Made by a program: the position numbers and the translations under genes
Shown: positions 1 through 8,293 of the stretch, piece after piece
Layout of the letters: each line of letters opens with the position of its first letter
Numbering within the stretch: position 1 is the first letter of the stretch
The notes under the pieces: generated by a model
Database searches by the model: none
Seen by the model: the letters and a program-made list of their open reading frames with translations, nothing else
What the model was told of the DNA's origin: nothing
Source of the DNA: Deltaproteobacteria bacterium RBG_13_61_14
Lineage (GTDB): Bacteria > RBG-13-61-14
Length of the DNA stretch: 35,951 nucleotides
NCBI GenBank assembly: GCA_001797815.1
Contig: MGQK01000053.1
Coordinates: 14,165-50,115, forward strand
Reading direction: 5' to 3'

Positions 1-1
1 T

Positions 2-244
2 GAAGAGAAACTCGCGGTTGGTGGCCGGGCTCTGCTCCGCCATCCAGGCCAGGTCGAGCCCGTTGCAGAAAAATTTCTCCTGGCCGCCCGTGATCACCAG
101 GGCCTTGACTCCGGGGTCTTCCGCCGCCGCCTGCAGCCGAGAACGCAGCTCGACCGCGAACGGCAGGTTAAAACGGTTCTCCGCCCCGCCCTGCATGACC
201 AGGAGCGCCACCTCACCTTCGCGCGACAACTCGGTCAACGACAC
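2..244 (-). CDS. Enoyl-CoA hydratase/isomerase family protein, N-terminal part (runs off the left edge)
   Basis: The first 81 codons of a crotonase-fold protein, reading leftward off the window. The GTG start at 244 is chosen because a GGAAAGGGG ribosome site lies 8 nt upstream. The residues seen fit the crotonase family: AENRF near residues 21-25 (first oxyanion-hole strand) and EKFFCNGLDLAW near 56-67, the equivalent of the usual FSAGADL loop that binds CoA thioesters and supplies the second backbone amide of the oxyanion hole. Family members hydrate, isomerise or cleave acyl-CoA esters in the cytoplasm. The catalytic acids lie beyond the edge, so the reaction cannot be named. It starts 38 nt after the GH31 gene on the same strand, so the two are probably co-transcribed. 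Confidence 0.85.
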   Translation of the reverse strand, partial: MSLTELSREGEVALLVMQGGAENRFNLPFAVELRSRLQAAAEDPGVKALVITGGQEKFFCNGLDLAWMAEQSPATNREFLF

Positions 245-282
245 CTCTGATTCCCCTTTCCAATAGATATTCGGCCTTGCGC

Positions 283-2688
283 TTATTCACACTCGACCCG
301 AACCTGGCGGGCTTGTCCGTCGTCCGGGAATTCCAGCCGCAGCACTTGCGCCTTTTCATCCCAAGCATAGTCCGGCGCGCTGAGGACCTTCCCGTCAAGA
401 TTCACCGCCTTCACCTGCCCCGGGTGATGCACCCGCACCTCGAAAGCGCGGGGCGGCGGCGCAAATGGGCCCAGCCGGGACAGGATCTCCAGGTGCAGGT
501 CGCGGCCGTCTTGATGCTGGCGCACCGCGGTCTTGGACCAGACCCCTTGCTCGAACTCCAGGCTGATGCCGTCGTCCTCATAGAGCACCGCTTGCGACTC
601 CTGGGCCGGCGGATAGCAATCCAGCGTAATCCGGTCCGCCGGCCGCTGGTCCAGGTAAGCCATCTCCGGCTGAGAAAAGAGCACCGCGCCGGCGCGCACG
701 TAGATCGGCATAAGTTCCAGCGGCGCTTCCCGCCAGATGGTCATCGGGCCGTTGAAGCGTTCCCCGCTCCAAAAGTCCGTCCACTCCCCGGGCGGCAGGT
801 AAACGTTGCGGGAGCTCCGCCCCTTCTTCAGGATCGGGGCCAGCAAGAGATGGGATCCCACCATCACCTCGTCCTCGACTTCCGCGGCCACCGGGTCGGC
901 CGGGAACTCGAAGAAGAGCGGCCGCCAGATCGGCCGGCCGGTCTCGTGGCTTTCGCGGAACAGGCTGTAGAGCGTGGGCATCAGCCGATAGCGGAGCTTG
1001 AGATAGTCGCGCGCGATCGCCTCCACCCTCGGCCCGAAGCTCCACGGCTCCTGCGCCCGCATCAGGATGGCGCAGTGGGTGCGGCAGAAAGGATAAAAAG
1101 CGCCGAGCTGGATCCAGCGGGCGTAAAGCTCGGGCGTGCAGTTCCACATGAAGCCGCCGATGTCGGCGCCGACAAAGGCCATCCCGGACAGACCCAGGTT
1201 TAAAATCATGGGCAGGCTCAGGGCCAGGTGGGCAAAGGTGCTGGAGTTGTCGCCGGTCCAGAGCGCGGCCAAGCGCTGGGTGCCGGCATAGGCCGAGCGG
1301 GTGAGCACGAACGGCCGTTCGCTCGGCCGGAACTTTTGCAAACCCTGGCGCGTGGCCTGGCACATGAGGTGGCCGTAGGCGTTGCGGCGCTCGAGGTGGC
1401 GCACCGGCCGGCCGTTTTCCCGGTGCAGCATCCGGGGATGGCGCAGCGGGTGCAGCACCAGCATGGCGCTTCCCGCGCGGAGGTCCAGGTCCCAGCAGGA
1501 CGGGTCGTTCATGTCGTTCCAGACCCCGCTGATCCCGGCCTCGACCAGGACCCGGTGCTGCTCCGCCCACCAGTCGCGCACCTCGGGCCGGACAAAGTCC
1601 GGGAAGGCGGACCAGCCGGGCCAGACCTTGGCCTGGAACTCGCTGGCCGACTCCTTTTCGCAGAAAAACTTCTTCTCATGCCCTTCCCGATAGACCTTGA
1701 AATCGGGATCCACCTTCACGCCCGGGTCAATGATGGTGACCAGGCGGAATCCCTGCCGGCCCAGGTCTTCCGCGAGCGCCTGGGGGTCGGGAAAGCGCTT
1801 CGAGTTAAAATCGAACACCCGAAAGCCCCGCATCCAGTGGATGTCCAGGTGGATCACGTCGGTGGGGATGTCCTTTGCCCGGAGCGTGGACCCAATCTCT
1901 CGGACTTTGGCCTCGTTCCCGTAGCTCCAGCGCGACTGGTGATGTCCCAGCGACCAGCGCGGCGGCATGGGCAGGCGGCCGGTGAGCTCGGTCAAGCGCT
2001 CGACCACCGCAGCCGGCTCCGGGCCTTCGATCAGGTAATAGTTGATCCCGCCGGCCTCGACCAGGTAAGTCCAAACCGAGGGGTTGGCCTTGGCCATGTC
2101 AAAGTGCGAGCGGGCCGGGTTATCAAAGAAGAGGCCGAAGGCGCGGCCGGACCGGAAGACCAGGACCCAGGGGATGGTGGCATACATCGGGTCCATGGTC
2201 CGGGTGTAGGGCATGTCCGTGTTCCAGTTGGTCATGCGCACCCCCCGCTTGTTCAAGCCCCGGGTCTTTTCGCCGAAGCCGAAATAGCGCTCGTCCTTGA
2301 GCGCGCTCTTGCTCACGCAGGCGCGCTCGCCCTCGAAGCCCATGCCCCGCTCCGGGTCGTCCCGGCAGAGGAGTTCGCCCTGACGGTCGAAGACCGTCAG
2401 CCGGAGCGGCCGGCGCTTCACGACCAGGGTCAGCCGCGGAGTGCTCAGCTCCAGGGTGTCCGCCATTTCCTTGACCGTCAGAGGGATGGTGGCGATCCGC
2501 TCCACGGCGAATGAGCGGTCCGCCGGCAATTCGCCCTTTCCGGCGCGCACCCGGAGCACGTGCTCGCTTCGCGCCTGCACCTCGACCACCGCGGCGCCGG
2601 CCGACAGCCGCACTCCGGCCGGCGCGGGTTCCACCCGCTCCAGGTCACCGAGCGGCGTGTATCCCGGACCGAACCACTTCCTGGCCAT
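283..2688 (-). CDS. Glycoside hydrolase family 31 (alpha-glucosidase/alpha-xylosidase type), cytoplasmic
   Basis: An 801-residue retaining alpha-glycosidase. Residues about 1-220 form the GH31 N-terminal beta-sandwich and the (beta/alpha)8 barrel follows. The motif GVWNDMNDP places the nucleophile at Asp392 (family pattern WxDMN[E/D]). WTGDN puts the likely acid/base at Asp480, and GADIGGF follows about 30 residues later, as in alpha-glucosidases. The C-terminal beta domains include the usual LLLAPIL and YLPPGEWTDFWSG strands. There is no signal peptide, so it should act on imported or internal alpha-glucosides, perhaps glycogen-derived oligosaccharides, given the divergent glgC next door. 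A GGGGGAG ribosome site precedes the ATG. Exact substrate (glucose or xylose at -1) cannot be read from sequence alone. Confidence 0.93.
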   Translation of the reverse strand: MARKWFGPGYTPLGDLERVEPAPAGVRLSAGAAVVEVQARSEHVLRVRAGKGELPADRSFAVERIATIPLTVKEMADTLELSTPRLTLVVKRRPLRLTVFDRQGELLCRDDPERGMGFEGERACVSKSALKDERYFGFGEKTRGLNKRGVRMTNWNTDMPYTRTMDPMYATIPWVLVFRSGRAFGLFFDNPARSHFDMAKANPSVWTYLVEAGGINYYLIEGPEPAAVVERLTELTGRLPMPPRWSLGHHQSRWSYGNEAKVREIGSTLRAKDIPTDVIHLDIHWMRGFRVFDFNSKRFPDPQALAEDLGRQGFRLVTIIDPGVKVDPDFKVYREGHEKKFFCEKESASEFQAKVWPGWSAFPDFVRPEVRDWWAEQHRVLVEAGISGVWNDMNDPSCWDLDLRAGSAMLVLHPLRHPRMLHRENGRPVRHLERRNAYGHLMCQATRQGLQKFRPSERPFVLTRSAYAGTQRLAALWTGDNSSTFAHLALSLPMILNLGLSGMAFVGADIGGFMWNCTPELYARWIQLGAFYPFCRTHCAILMRAQEPWSFGPRVEAIARDYLKLRYRLMPTLYSLFRESHETGRPIWRPLFFEFPADPVAAEVEDEVMVGSHLLLAPILKKGRSSRNVYLPPGEWTDFWSGERFNGPMTIWREAPLELMPIYVRAGAVLFSQPEMAYLDQRPADRITLDCYPPAQESQAVLYEDDGISLEFEQGVWSKTAVRQHQDGRDLHLEILSRLGPFAPPPRAFEVRVHHPGQVKAVNLDGKVLSAPDYAWDEKAQVLRLEFPDDGQARQVRVECE

Positions 2689-2764
2689 GCTTTCTCCCCC
2701 GTGTCCCGGCTTGAAATCAGGTCAGGCCATTATACGTCATCCGCCGCGCGCAAAACCAGTGCCG

Positions 2765-2793
2765 TTGCCCTTGCGGGGAATTTGTGTTAAATA
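2765..2793 (+). promoter_or_regulatory. Candidate sigma70 promoter for glgC
   Basis: TTGCCC, a 17-nt spacer and TAAATA, in the AT-rich part of the divergent gap between the GH31 gene and glgC. The start codon is about 115 nt downstream. Hexamer matches are moderate, so this is a suggestion. Confidence 0.3.
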
Positions 2794-2908
2794 TATAGCT
2801 CACGGGCAAGGGTTTCCGGCATTTTACTTTGCTTTCATGAACCAACACGCATCGTGAGTCATGCATTCTGCGGCGGGATCGTTTGCAAAAGTTAGGAAGA
2901 GCTCGAAC

Positions 2909-4186
2909 ATGCCGTCCGTATTAGCCATGATCCTGGCGGGAGGCGAGGGGCGCCGACTCGACCCGCTCACCCTGCATCGGGCCAAGCCGGCCGTGCCCTT
3001 TGGCGGCAAATACCGGATCATTGACTTCGTGCTCTCGAACTTTGTCAACTCCCGCATTTTCAACATCGCCGTGCTCACCCAGACCAAGGCCGAGTCGTTG
3101 ATTGACCATATCGAGCGGGCCTGGCTCAGCTTGATGGGGTCCCTGGTCGGCGGCATCAGCATCAACCCCGCCCAGCAGCGGGTGAACAAGGATTGGTACC
3201 TGGGCACCGCCGACGCCGTGTATCAGAACTTCAACCGCATCTCCAAGGTCAACCCCGAGTTGGTGGCGGTGTTCGGAGGCGACCACGTCTACAAGATGAA
3301 CCTGCGGGAGATGATCGCCTTTCACCAGGACCGGGGGGCCGACATGACCATCGCCGCGCTCAAAGTCCCGGTGGATAAGGCGGGGGGGCAATACGGGGTG
3401 ATCGAGGTGGATGCGGAGTGGAACATGGTCGGCTTCGAGGAAAAGCCGGAAAAGCCCAAGCCGATTCCCGGCGACCCGACGCAATGCATGGTCTCGATGG
3501 GCAATTACCTCTTCGACCGCGACCTGCTCACTTACTGCTTCGCCGCCGACGCGCAGAAGAAGACCGTGACCAAGGACGAGCTCAAGCAGTTGCTTCTGCA
3601 AGACCCCCAGGCCCACACCGCTTACTCCACCCATGACATCGGCTACGACATCATCCCCTTCCTGCTCCAGAGCGGGCTCAGGGTCTCGGTCTATGATTTC
3701 GCCAGCAACGTGGTCCCGGGCGTCACCGGGATGGAGGTCGGCTACTGGCGGGACGTGGGCACCGTCGAGGAATTCTACGACGCCAACATGGACGTGTGCG
3801 GGATCAACCCCATCTTCAACCTCTACAACACCGACTGGCCGGTGCGGACCTCGCCCTCGCTCTTTCCCCCGGCCAAGTTCTCCTTCTCCAGCGAGGTGTT
3901 CAATTCCGTGATCTCCGAGGGCACCATCCTCAGCCGCGCGCGAATGCTCAACTCGGTGCTGGGTTACAACATCCGGGTGGAGGACGGCGCGGCGGTGGAA
4001 TACTCGGTGGTCTTCAGCAATGTGACGGTGGGCGCGGGCGCGCGGCTGCGCCGGACCATTGTGGACAAAAACGTGCGCATCCCGCCGAGGATCTCGATCG
4101 GGTTTGACCGCGACGAGGATGCCCGCCACGGGCTAATCCTCTCGCCCTCCGGCATCACCGTGGTGCCCAAAGGCTTTGTCTTTTAA
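2909..4186 (+). CDS. glgC: Glucose-1-phosphate adenylyltransferase (ADP-glucose pyrophosphorylase)
   Basis: Makes ADP-glucose and pyrophosphate from glucose-1-phosphate and ATP, the committed step of bacterial glycogen synthesis. The protein is 425 residues, the usual length. It opens with the nucleotidyltransferase signature [13 protein letters not shown] followed by [17 protein letters not shown]. It continues with the GFEEKP sugar-phosphate loop and MGNYLF, and ends in a left-handed beta-helix domain. An upstream in-frame ATG at 2861 is possible, but the start at 2909 has an AGGAAGAG ribosome site 7-8 nt ahead and begins directly before the conserved N-terminus. The gene is divergent from the GH31 gene, and a palindromic repeat separates it from the CoA-transferase gene. 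No glgA, glgB or glgP is in view. Confidence 0.96.
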   Translation: MPSVLAMILAGGEGRRLDPLTLHRAKPAVPFGGKYRIIDFVLSNFVNSRIFNIAVLTQTKAESLIDHIERAWLSLMGSLVGGISINPAQQRVNKDWYLGTADAVYQNFNRISKVNPELVAVFGGDHVYKMNLREMIAFHQDRGADMTIAALKVPVDKAGGQYGVIEVDAEWNMVGFEEKPEKPKPIPGDPTQCMVSMGNYLFDRDLLTYCFAADAQKKTVTKDELKQLLLQDPQAHTAYSTHDIGYDIIPFLLQSGLRVSVYDFASNVVPGVTGMEVGYWRDVGTVEEFYDANMDVCGINPIFNLYNTDWPVRTSPSLFPPAKFSFSSEVFNSVISEGTILSRARMLNSVLGYNIRVEDGAAVEYSVVFSNVTVGAGARLRRTIVDKNVRIPPRISIGFDRDEDARHGLILSPSGITVVPKGFVF

Positions 4187-4305
4187 TTCGTATTCCGTAT
4201 AACGTATTTCATATCGCTTAAGAAATAACCAAGGGGCGTCACCAGCCTCGCCTTCCCGTTTTCCCGGAATACGATATACGGAATACAAAATACGGAATAC
4301 GATTT
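4187..4305. repeat. Imperfect palindromic intergenic repeat (GTATTCCGTAT type), copy 1
   Basis: Two AT-rich arms, about 4187-4216 and 4266-4305, face each other. Both contain TCGTATTCCGTAT when read inward, followed by degenerate CGTATTTCATATCG and CGTATTCCGTATATCG stretches. The arms are built of a roughly 9-bp unit (CGTATTCCG or CGTATATCG). The element begins immediately after the glgC stop codon and ends about 15 nt before the next start, with a ribosome site (GAGGAG) left intact downstream. A second copy lies between dnaK and the J-protein gene. Confidence 0.7.
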
Positions 4306-4320
4306 ACTTGAGGAGACCTC

Positions 4321-5526
4321 ATGCGTTATCCGTTGGAAGGGATCAAAGTGCTCGACCTGTCCCAATTCCTGTCCGGGCCGCGCTGCACCCAGTTGCTCGC
4401 CGACCTGGGCGCCGAGGTGGTCAAGCTGGAAGGACCCGCCGGCGAGACTATGCGCTTATGGATGAAGCTCATCCCCGGCCAGGAGAAGAGCTTCTCCAAC
4501 TGGCACCGTTCGAAGCAGGGCGTCACCCTCAACCTCAAGCACCCGGAAGGCGTCAGCCTCTTCAAGAAGCTGGTCCTCCACTTCGACGTGCTGGTCGAGA
4601 ACCTGGCGCCGGGCGCGCTCGAGGAGATGGGCGCCGGCTGGGAAGTGTTGCACCGGCTCCACCCGGGCCTGGTCTATTGCTCGATCTCCGGCTTCGGCCG
4701 GAACGCTCCGCTCAGCCACCGGCCGGCCTTCGACCTGATCGCCCAGGCCACCGCCGGGATCATGGCCGCCCAGAACGCGGTCAGCCGCTCGCCCGGCGTT
4801 TTCTTCGGCGACCTGGTCTCGGGCGCTTACGCCGCGGTGGGTATCCTGGCCGCGCTCCGCTGGCGCGAGTTCAGCGGCGAAGGTCAGCTCGTGGACATCT
4901 CCATGCAGGACGTGATGTATTTCCACAACTTCCGGAGCCTCCAGGCCCGCAGCGCCAAGGGCGAGGAGAGCGCGCTGGCCGCGGCCCTGGGCGGGAGCTT
5001 CAATGACCTCTTCACTTCCGAGGAGGGTCTGCCCTTCTGGCGGCCTTACCCGGCCCGGGACGGTTACATCGCGGTGGTCTTCCTGACCGACAAGCAGTGG
5101 AAGACCATGGCTGACCTGATCGGCCGGCCGGAGTTGAAGGACGATCCCCGCTTCAGCAATTTCGTGACCCGGGTCAAGAACCGGGAGGTGGTGCGCAAGG
5201 TGCTGGCCGATTGGATGAAGCCAAAGTCGGTGCGGGAGATTGAAGCCTTGCTCGATAAGAATAAAATTCCGTGCGGGGTGGTGCTCTCCTGCGACGAGGT
5301 GAACGAGGATCGGAACCTCATGGCCCGGAACATGATCACCTTCGTGGAAGACGATGCCGGCGAGAAAATTCCCACGCCCGGCATCCCCATCCGCCTCACC
5401 GCCTCGCCCGGCGCCCTCCGCTCGCCCGCGCCCAGGCTGGGGGAGCACAACTCCGAAGTCCTCGGCAAGTTGCTTGGCCTCTCCGAAGATGAACTCCAAC
5501 AACTCAAGGCCAAAGGCGTCGTTTGA
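4321..5526 (+). CDS. CaiB/BaiF family (class III) CoA-transferase
   Basis: A 401-residue family III CoA-transferase, which moves CoA between carboxylic acids through an aspartyl-CoA thioester. The N-terminus LEGIKVLDLSQFLSGPRCTQLLADLGAEVVKLE is the family hallmark (CoA-binding Rossmann part). The catalytic aspartate is Asp164 in VFFGDLVSGAY. Length matches formyl-CoA transferase and carnitine-CoA transferase relatives (about 390-430). A GAGGAG ribosome site precedes the ATG. No partner acyl-CoA gene lies beside it except the crotonase-fold gene at the left edge, so the acid substrate is unknown. Confidence 0.93.
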   Translation: MRYPLEGIKVLDLSQFLSGPRCTQLLADLGAEVVKLEGPAGETMRLWMKLIPGQEKSFSNWHRSKQGVTLNLKHPEGVSLFKKLVLHFDVLVENLAPGALEEMGAGWEVLHRLHPGLVYCSISGFGRNAPLSHRPAFDLIAQATAGIMAAQNAVSRSPGVFFGDLVSGAYAAVGILAALRWREFSGEGQLVDISMQDVMYFHNFRSLQARSAKGEESALAAALGGSFNDLFTSEEGLPFWRPYPARDGYIAVVFLTDKQWKTMADLIGRPELKDDPRFSNFVTRVKNREVVRKVLADWMKPKSVREIEALLDKNKIPCGVVLSCDEVNEDRNLMARNMITFVEDDAGEKIPTPGIPIRLTASPGALRSPAPRLGEHNSEVLGKLLGLSEDELQQLKAKGVV

Positions 5527-5537
5527 TAAAAAGAATT

Positions 5538-5625
5538 TTTCACCACAAAGACACAAAGCGCACCGAGGAAGAAAGGCCCGAGGCGTGAGGCATGGGGTAT
5601 GAGGCTTCAGACCTTGACACCCTCA
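5538..5625. repeat. Dispersed intergenic repeat remnants (CACCACAAAGACACAAAG and GTGAGGCATGGGGTATGAGG)
   Basis: Directly after the CoA-transferase gene come a short A/C-rich stretch of 7-9 bp units (TTTTTCACCACAAAGACACAAAG) and a run of near-identical GAGGC(G/A)TGAGGCATGGGGTATGAGG units. Sequences of this style are common dispersed non-coding repeats in uncultured bacterial genomes; that statement is from general knowledge and was not searched. The repeat overlaps the 3' end of the small truncated frame on the minus strand. Confidence 0.4.
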
Positions 5626-5671
5626 GAAGCTCTTTGGCTCGATCAAGTTGGCTCCGAATATCCTGATCCAT
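5540..5671 (-). pseudogene. Possible truncated partner gene (43 codons) behind the antitoxin
   Basis: After the antitoxin, the minus strand has an ATG at 5671 and a 43-residue frame. It begins MDQDIRSQLDRAKELLRVS, a charged helix vaguely like the start of HEPN-domain proteins, then runs into residues encoded by the dispersed repeat (PMPHASGLSSSV) and stops. I read this as the front end of a gene cut off by repeat sequence. Function is not established, and it could be chance. Confidence 0.25.
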
Positions 5672-5698
5672 AGCCCTTTTCCCCGTGTTTATCTATGA

Positions 5699-5904
5699 TT
5701 ATATTCGATCCTTATTTCGCTCCACCATGTTATCAATCTCTTTCAGGAATCCGCGCATTTTTTCGTCCTGGGTATCGGGACAAACTCGGCCCTACCTTCA
5801 TAAAGCAATACTTTCAGTTTTTGTCCTGGACGAAGATGTAAAGCTTCCCGGACTTCTTTAGGGATTACAATTCGATATTGGGATGAAACCTTAACTGCGG
5901 CCAT
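5699..5904 (-). pseudogene. AbrB/MazE/SpoVT-family antitoxin-like DNA-binding protein, frameshifted at a homopolymer
   Basis: The start at 5904 follows a strong AAGGAG ribosome site and gives MAAVKVSSQYRIVIPKEVRE, then ALHLRPGQKLKVLLYEGRAE: the swapped-hairpin AbrB fold with the IPKEVREAL signature. The open frame stops early at 5743 (residue 53, tail KKCADS). In the neighbouring frame, entered at a run of six A's (minus strand, 5758-5763), the sequence continues MRGFLKEIDNMVERNKDRI to a stop at 5699. That tail has the form of the toxin-binding C-terminus seen in this antitoxin family. One extra A would restore a protein of about 73 residues, so the gene carries either a real frameshift, a slippery-site frameshift or a sequencing error. 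No PIN or MazF toxin follows. It lies about 50 nt after hemG on the same strand. Confidence 0.75.
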
Positions 5905-5925
5905 GAACTTCTCCTTTCCGTGATC

Positions 5926-5948
5926 CCGCGACCGAAGCGCGGTCGCGG
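5926..5948. repeat. Perfect 9-bp inverted repeat between hemG and the antitoxin gene
   Basis: CCGCGACCG, five-base loop AAGCG, CGGTCGCGG. It begins a few bases after the hemG stop codon. No T-tract follows on the minus strand, so it is more likely a mobile-type hairpin repeat or an mRNA 3'-end stabiliser than an intrinsic terminator. Confidence 0.5.
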
Positions 5949-5954
5949 CTACAT

Positions 5955-7379
5955 TCAAATTATACCAGACTCTATTATTTGCTCTGCCACCAATTCTCCC
6001 TGATGCACGCAGTCCGGGATGCCGAGGCCGTAATAGGCGCCGCCGGTGAGGAAGAGACCGGGATGGCTTTTCAGCCGCTCCTGGATGCGCGTCATGCGGG
6101 ACTCGTGGCCGACCACGGTCTGGGGCATGGAGCGGGGCCAGCGGAAGACGCGGGCGAAGAGCGGGTCGGCGTGGAGAAGGACGATGTGGTGGAGTTCTTC
6201 GAGCGCCATCCTGGTCATCGCTTCATCGTCCATTTCGATCAGCTCCGGGTGGTTGGCGCCGCCGATGAAGCAGCGGATGAGCGAGAAGCCTTGGGGCGAG
6301 CGGTTATAAAACTTGCGGCTGGTCCAGGTGGCGGCCATGATCCGCCGGCCCTCGGTGCGGGGCACCACCAAGCCGAAGCCCTGGAGCCGGGGCAGATCCT
6401 GCTCGCGGAAGGCGAGCGAGACGGTGGCAGTCGAAACGTAGGGGATGGCTTCCAGCTCACGGGCCAGATCCGGATCTAGCTCGCTAAGCAGCCGGGCCGA
6501 GACGTAGCTCGGCGAGGCCAGCACCAGGGTTTGCGCGGAATGGCTTTTGCCCGATGATAAAGTCAATAGATATTCTCCGGCTCCGCTCGCACGCACCGCG
6601 GTAACCGAGTCGCCGGTCACGATCTCCTCCGCCGCGAAGGTCTTGCTCAGCTCGGCGATGAGTCCGCCCAGTCCCTCGCGCACGGTCAGGAACATGGTGT
6701 GGGTGGAGTTGGCGCCCGGCGCCGGGGTTTTTCTCCGGCCGGCCCTGGCCGCGAGCATGCCCCGGATCAAGCTCCCGTGCTCGTCCTCCAACTTCTGGAA
6801 GCGGGGAAAGCTCGCGCGCAGGCTCATGGTCTCGGGAATTCCCGCATGCACGCCGGCCACCAGCGGCTCCGCGATCTTTTCCAGCGCCTCCCGTCCCAGC
6901 CGGCGCGTCACGAACTCCGCCAGGGTCTCCTCCCGGCCGTCGGCCCGGGGCGGGATGAAAAGGTCGAGGCCCATCCGCAATTTTGCGGGCCAGGAAAGGA
7001 GCGAAGACCTGAGTAGCGGCCGGATCATGGTGGGCACCATCAAGTAAATGCCCTCGGGGAGCTGGTGCAATCTTCCGCCGGAAAGAATGAAAGTGCCCTT
7101 GTTGGCCTCGTTGGTGCCCTCGACCCGGTCGGCCATGCCGAGCTTTTGCGCGAGCTCCCGCGCCCAGGGTTTTTCGGAGAGGAAGCAATCCGGCCCGCCT
7201 TCGATGACAAAGCCCTCGCGCTCTTCGGTGAGGATGGTGCCGCCGAGCCGGTTCTCTTTCTCAAAGACCCTGAGCTCGATCTCCGTCCCGGCCGCAGCCG
7301 CTTTCTGCTTGAGGAAGTAGGCGCAGGCCAGGCCGGAGACGCCGGCGCCCGCCACCGCCACCCGGCGCTTCCCGCTCAC
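5955..7379 (-). CDS. hemG: Protoporphyrinogen oxidase, FAD-dependent HemY/HemG type
   Basis: Oxidises protoporphyrinogen IX (or coproporphyrinogen III in the coproporphyrin-dependent branch) by six electrons, late in haem synthesis. The 474-residue protein starts with a Rossmann FAD site, VAVAGAGVSGLACAYFL, then EKENRLGGTI and the PPOX hallmark GFVIEGGPDCFLSEKPWA. The C-terminus has GGAYYGLGIPDCVHQGE, typical of the FAD-closing segment. This is the amine-oxidase-fold, oxygen-using type and not the flavodoxin HemG of E. coli. Its start codon overlaps the hemH stop by 4 nt, so translation is coupled. It is the last of three haem genes. The reader may see it called hemY in other genomes. Confidence 0.93.
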   Translation of the reverse strand: MSGKRRVAVAGAGVSGLACAYFLKQKAAAAGTEIELRVFEKENRLGGTILTEEREGFVIEGGPDCFLSEKPWARELAQKLGMADRVEGTNEANKGTFILSGGRLHQLPEGIYLMVPTMIRPLLRSSLLSWPAKLRMGLDLFIPPRADGREETLAEFVTRRLGREALEKIAEPLVAGVHAGIPETMSLRASFPRFQKLEDEHGSLIRGMLAARAGRRKTPAPGANSTHTMFLTVREGLGGLIAELSKTFAAEEIVTGDSVTAVRASGAGEYLLTLSSGKSHSAQTLVLASPSYVSARLLSELDPDLARELEAIPYVSTATVSLAFREQDLPRLQGFGLVVPRTEGRRIMAATWTSRKFYNRSPQGFSLIRCFIGGANHPELIEMDDEAMTRMALEELHHIVLLHADPLFARVFRWPRSMPQTVVGHESRMTRIQERLKSHPGLFLTGGAYYGLGIPDCVHQGELVAEQIIESGII

Positions 7380-8293
7380 TTGAGCTGCTCCTCCACCAGG
7401 TCAGCCAGCGCCTGGATGAAGCGCGGCGAGTGGTTGAGCGAAGCGGCGCGATAGTAACGGAGTCCGATCCTCTCGGCCAGCTCCTTCAGCCTCACGTCCA
7501 GATCGAAAAGCGTCTCCACGTGGTCCGAGACAAACCCGAGCGGCGAGACCACCACCGCCTTTTCGCCCTGCTTGGCCCAGTACTTCACCACGGTCTCGAC
7601 GTCTGGCTCCAGCCACGCGCCCGGGCCGGCGCCCCGGCTCTGAAACGCAAGCTCGCTCTTTTTCAGACCCAGCCGGCGGATGATGCCTTTGCGGCTGATC
7701 TCCAGCTCACGCAAATAGTCCCGCTTATCGATCAGGGAGCTGGGCAAGCTGTGCGCGGTGAAGAGGACCGGCGTCTGCGCGGGCGAGAGTCGAGGGTGTT
7801 TGGTGAAAACGCGTTCCAGCTTTTCGGCCACCGCGTCCAGGAACAGGCGATAGTCATAATAGGACGGGATCATGATAAAGGTAATGGGCTGGCCGCAATC
7901 CTTGAGCGCCTTGACCGTGGCCTGGGCATAGGCGCGCGTGCTCAGGGGGGAGGCATGGGCCGCGAGCGGGAGTCCGATCAGGCGCCGGACCGCTTGGCCG
8001 GCCAGCCGGTTTACAGTCTCGCGGATGGTCGGCGGCGAATGCAGAAAGGCGAGTGCGACCGGCAGGGCATGGCCCTTCCGTTTCAATCTCGCTTGCAAAG
8101 CCTCGGCCTGGCGCTGCGAGATTTCGAGGAAAGGCGAGCCGCCAATCCGGGCGTAGCGGCTGCGCGTTCGGGCGATCAGCTCGGGCGAAGGCGGCCGGCC
8201 GGTGACCCGGCTCAAAAACTCCGGCAGCTCCTCCAGCGAGGCGGGCGAGCCGAAGCCCAGGAGCAGGACCGCGTCTGGGTGGACCGGCTTCAA
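7376..8293 (-). CDS. hemH: Ferrochelatase
   Basis: Inserts Fe2+ into the porphyrin ring. 305 residues, normal for a compact bacterial enzyme. VLLLGFGSPASLEELPEFL opens the chelatase fold. The catalytic histidine is His181 in FTAHSLPSSLI. The second conserved region is seen as FQSRGAGPGAWLEPDVE and VVSPLGFVSDHVETLFDLD, which includes the conserved glutamate near the metal. It overlaps hemE by 4 nt at its start and hemG by 4 nt at its end, giving one translationally coupled unit. Whether it uses protoporphyrin IX or coproporphyrin III cannot be told from these motifs. Confidence 0.95.
   Translation of the reverse strand: MKPVHPDAVLLLGFGSPASLEELPEFLSRVTGRPPSPELIARTRSRYARIGGSPFLEISQRQAEALQARLKRKGHALPVALAFLHSPPTIRETVNRLAGQAVRRLIGLPLAAHASPLSTRAYAQATVKALKDCGQPITFIMIPSYYDYRLFLDAVAEKLERVFTKHPRLSPAQTPVLFTAHSLPSSLIDKRDYLRELEISRKGIIRRLGLKKSELAFQSRGAGPGAWLEPDVETVVKYWAKQGEKAVVVSPLGFVSDHVETLFDLDVRLKELAERIGLRYYRAASLNHSPRFIQALADLVEEQLK

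Noticed and set aside
1228-2514. 428-codon plus-strand frame opposite the GH31 gene
   Set aside because: Same cause: antisense to a gene with conserved catalytic motifs, with low-complexity residue content.
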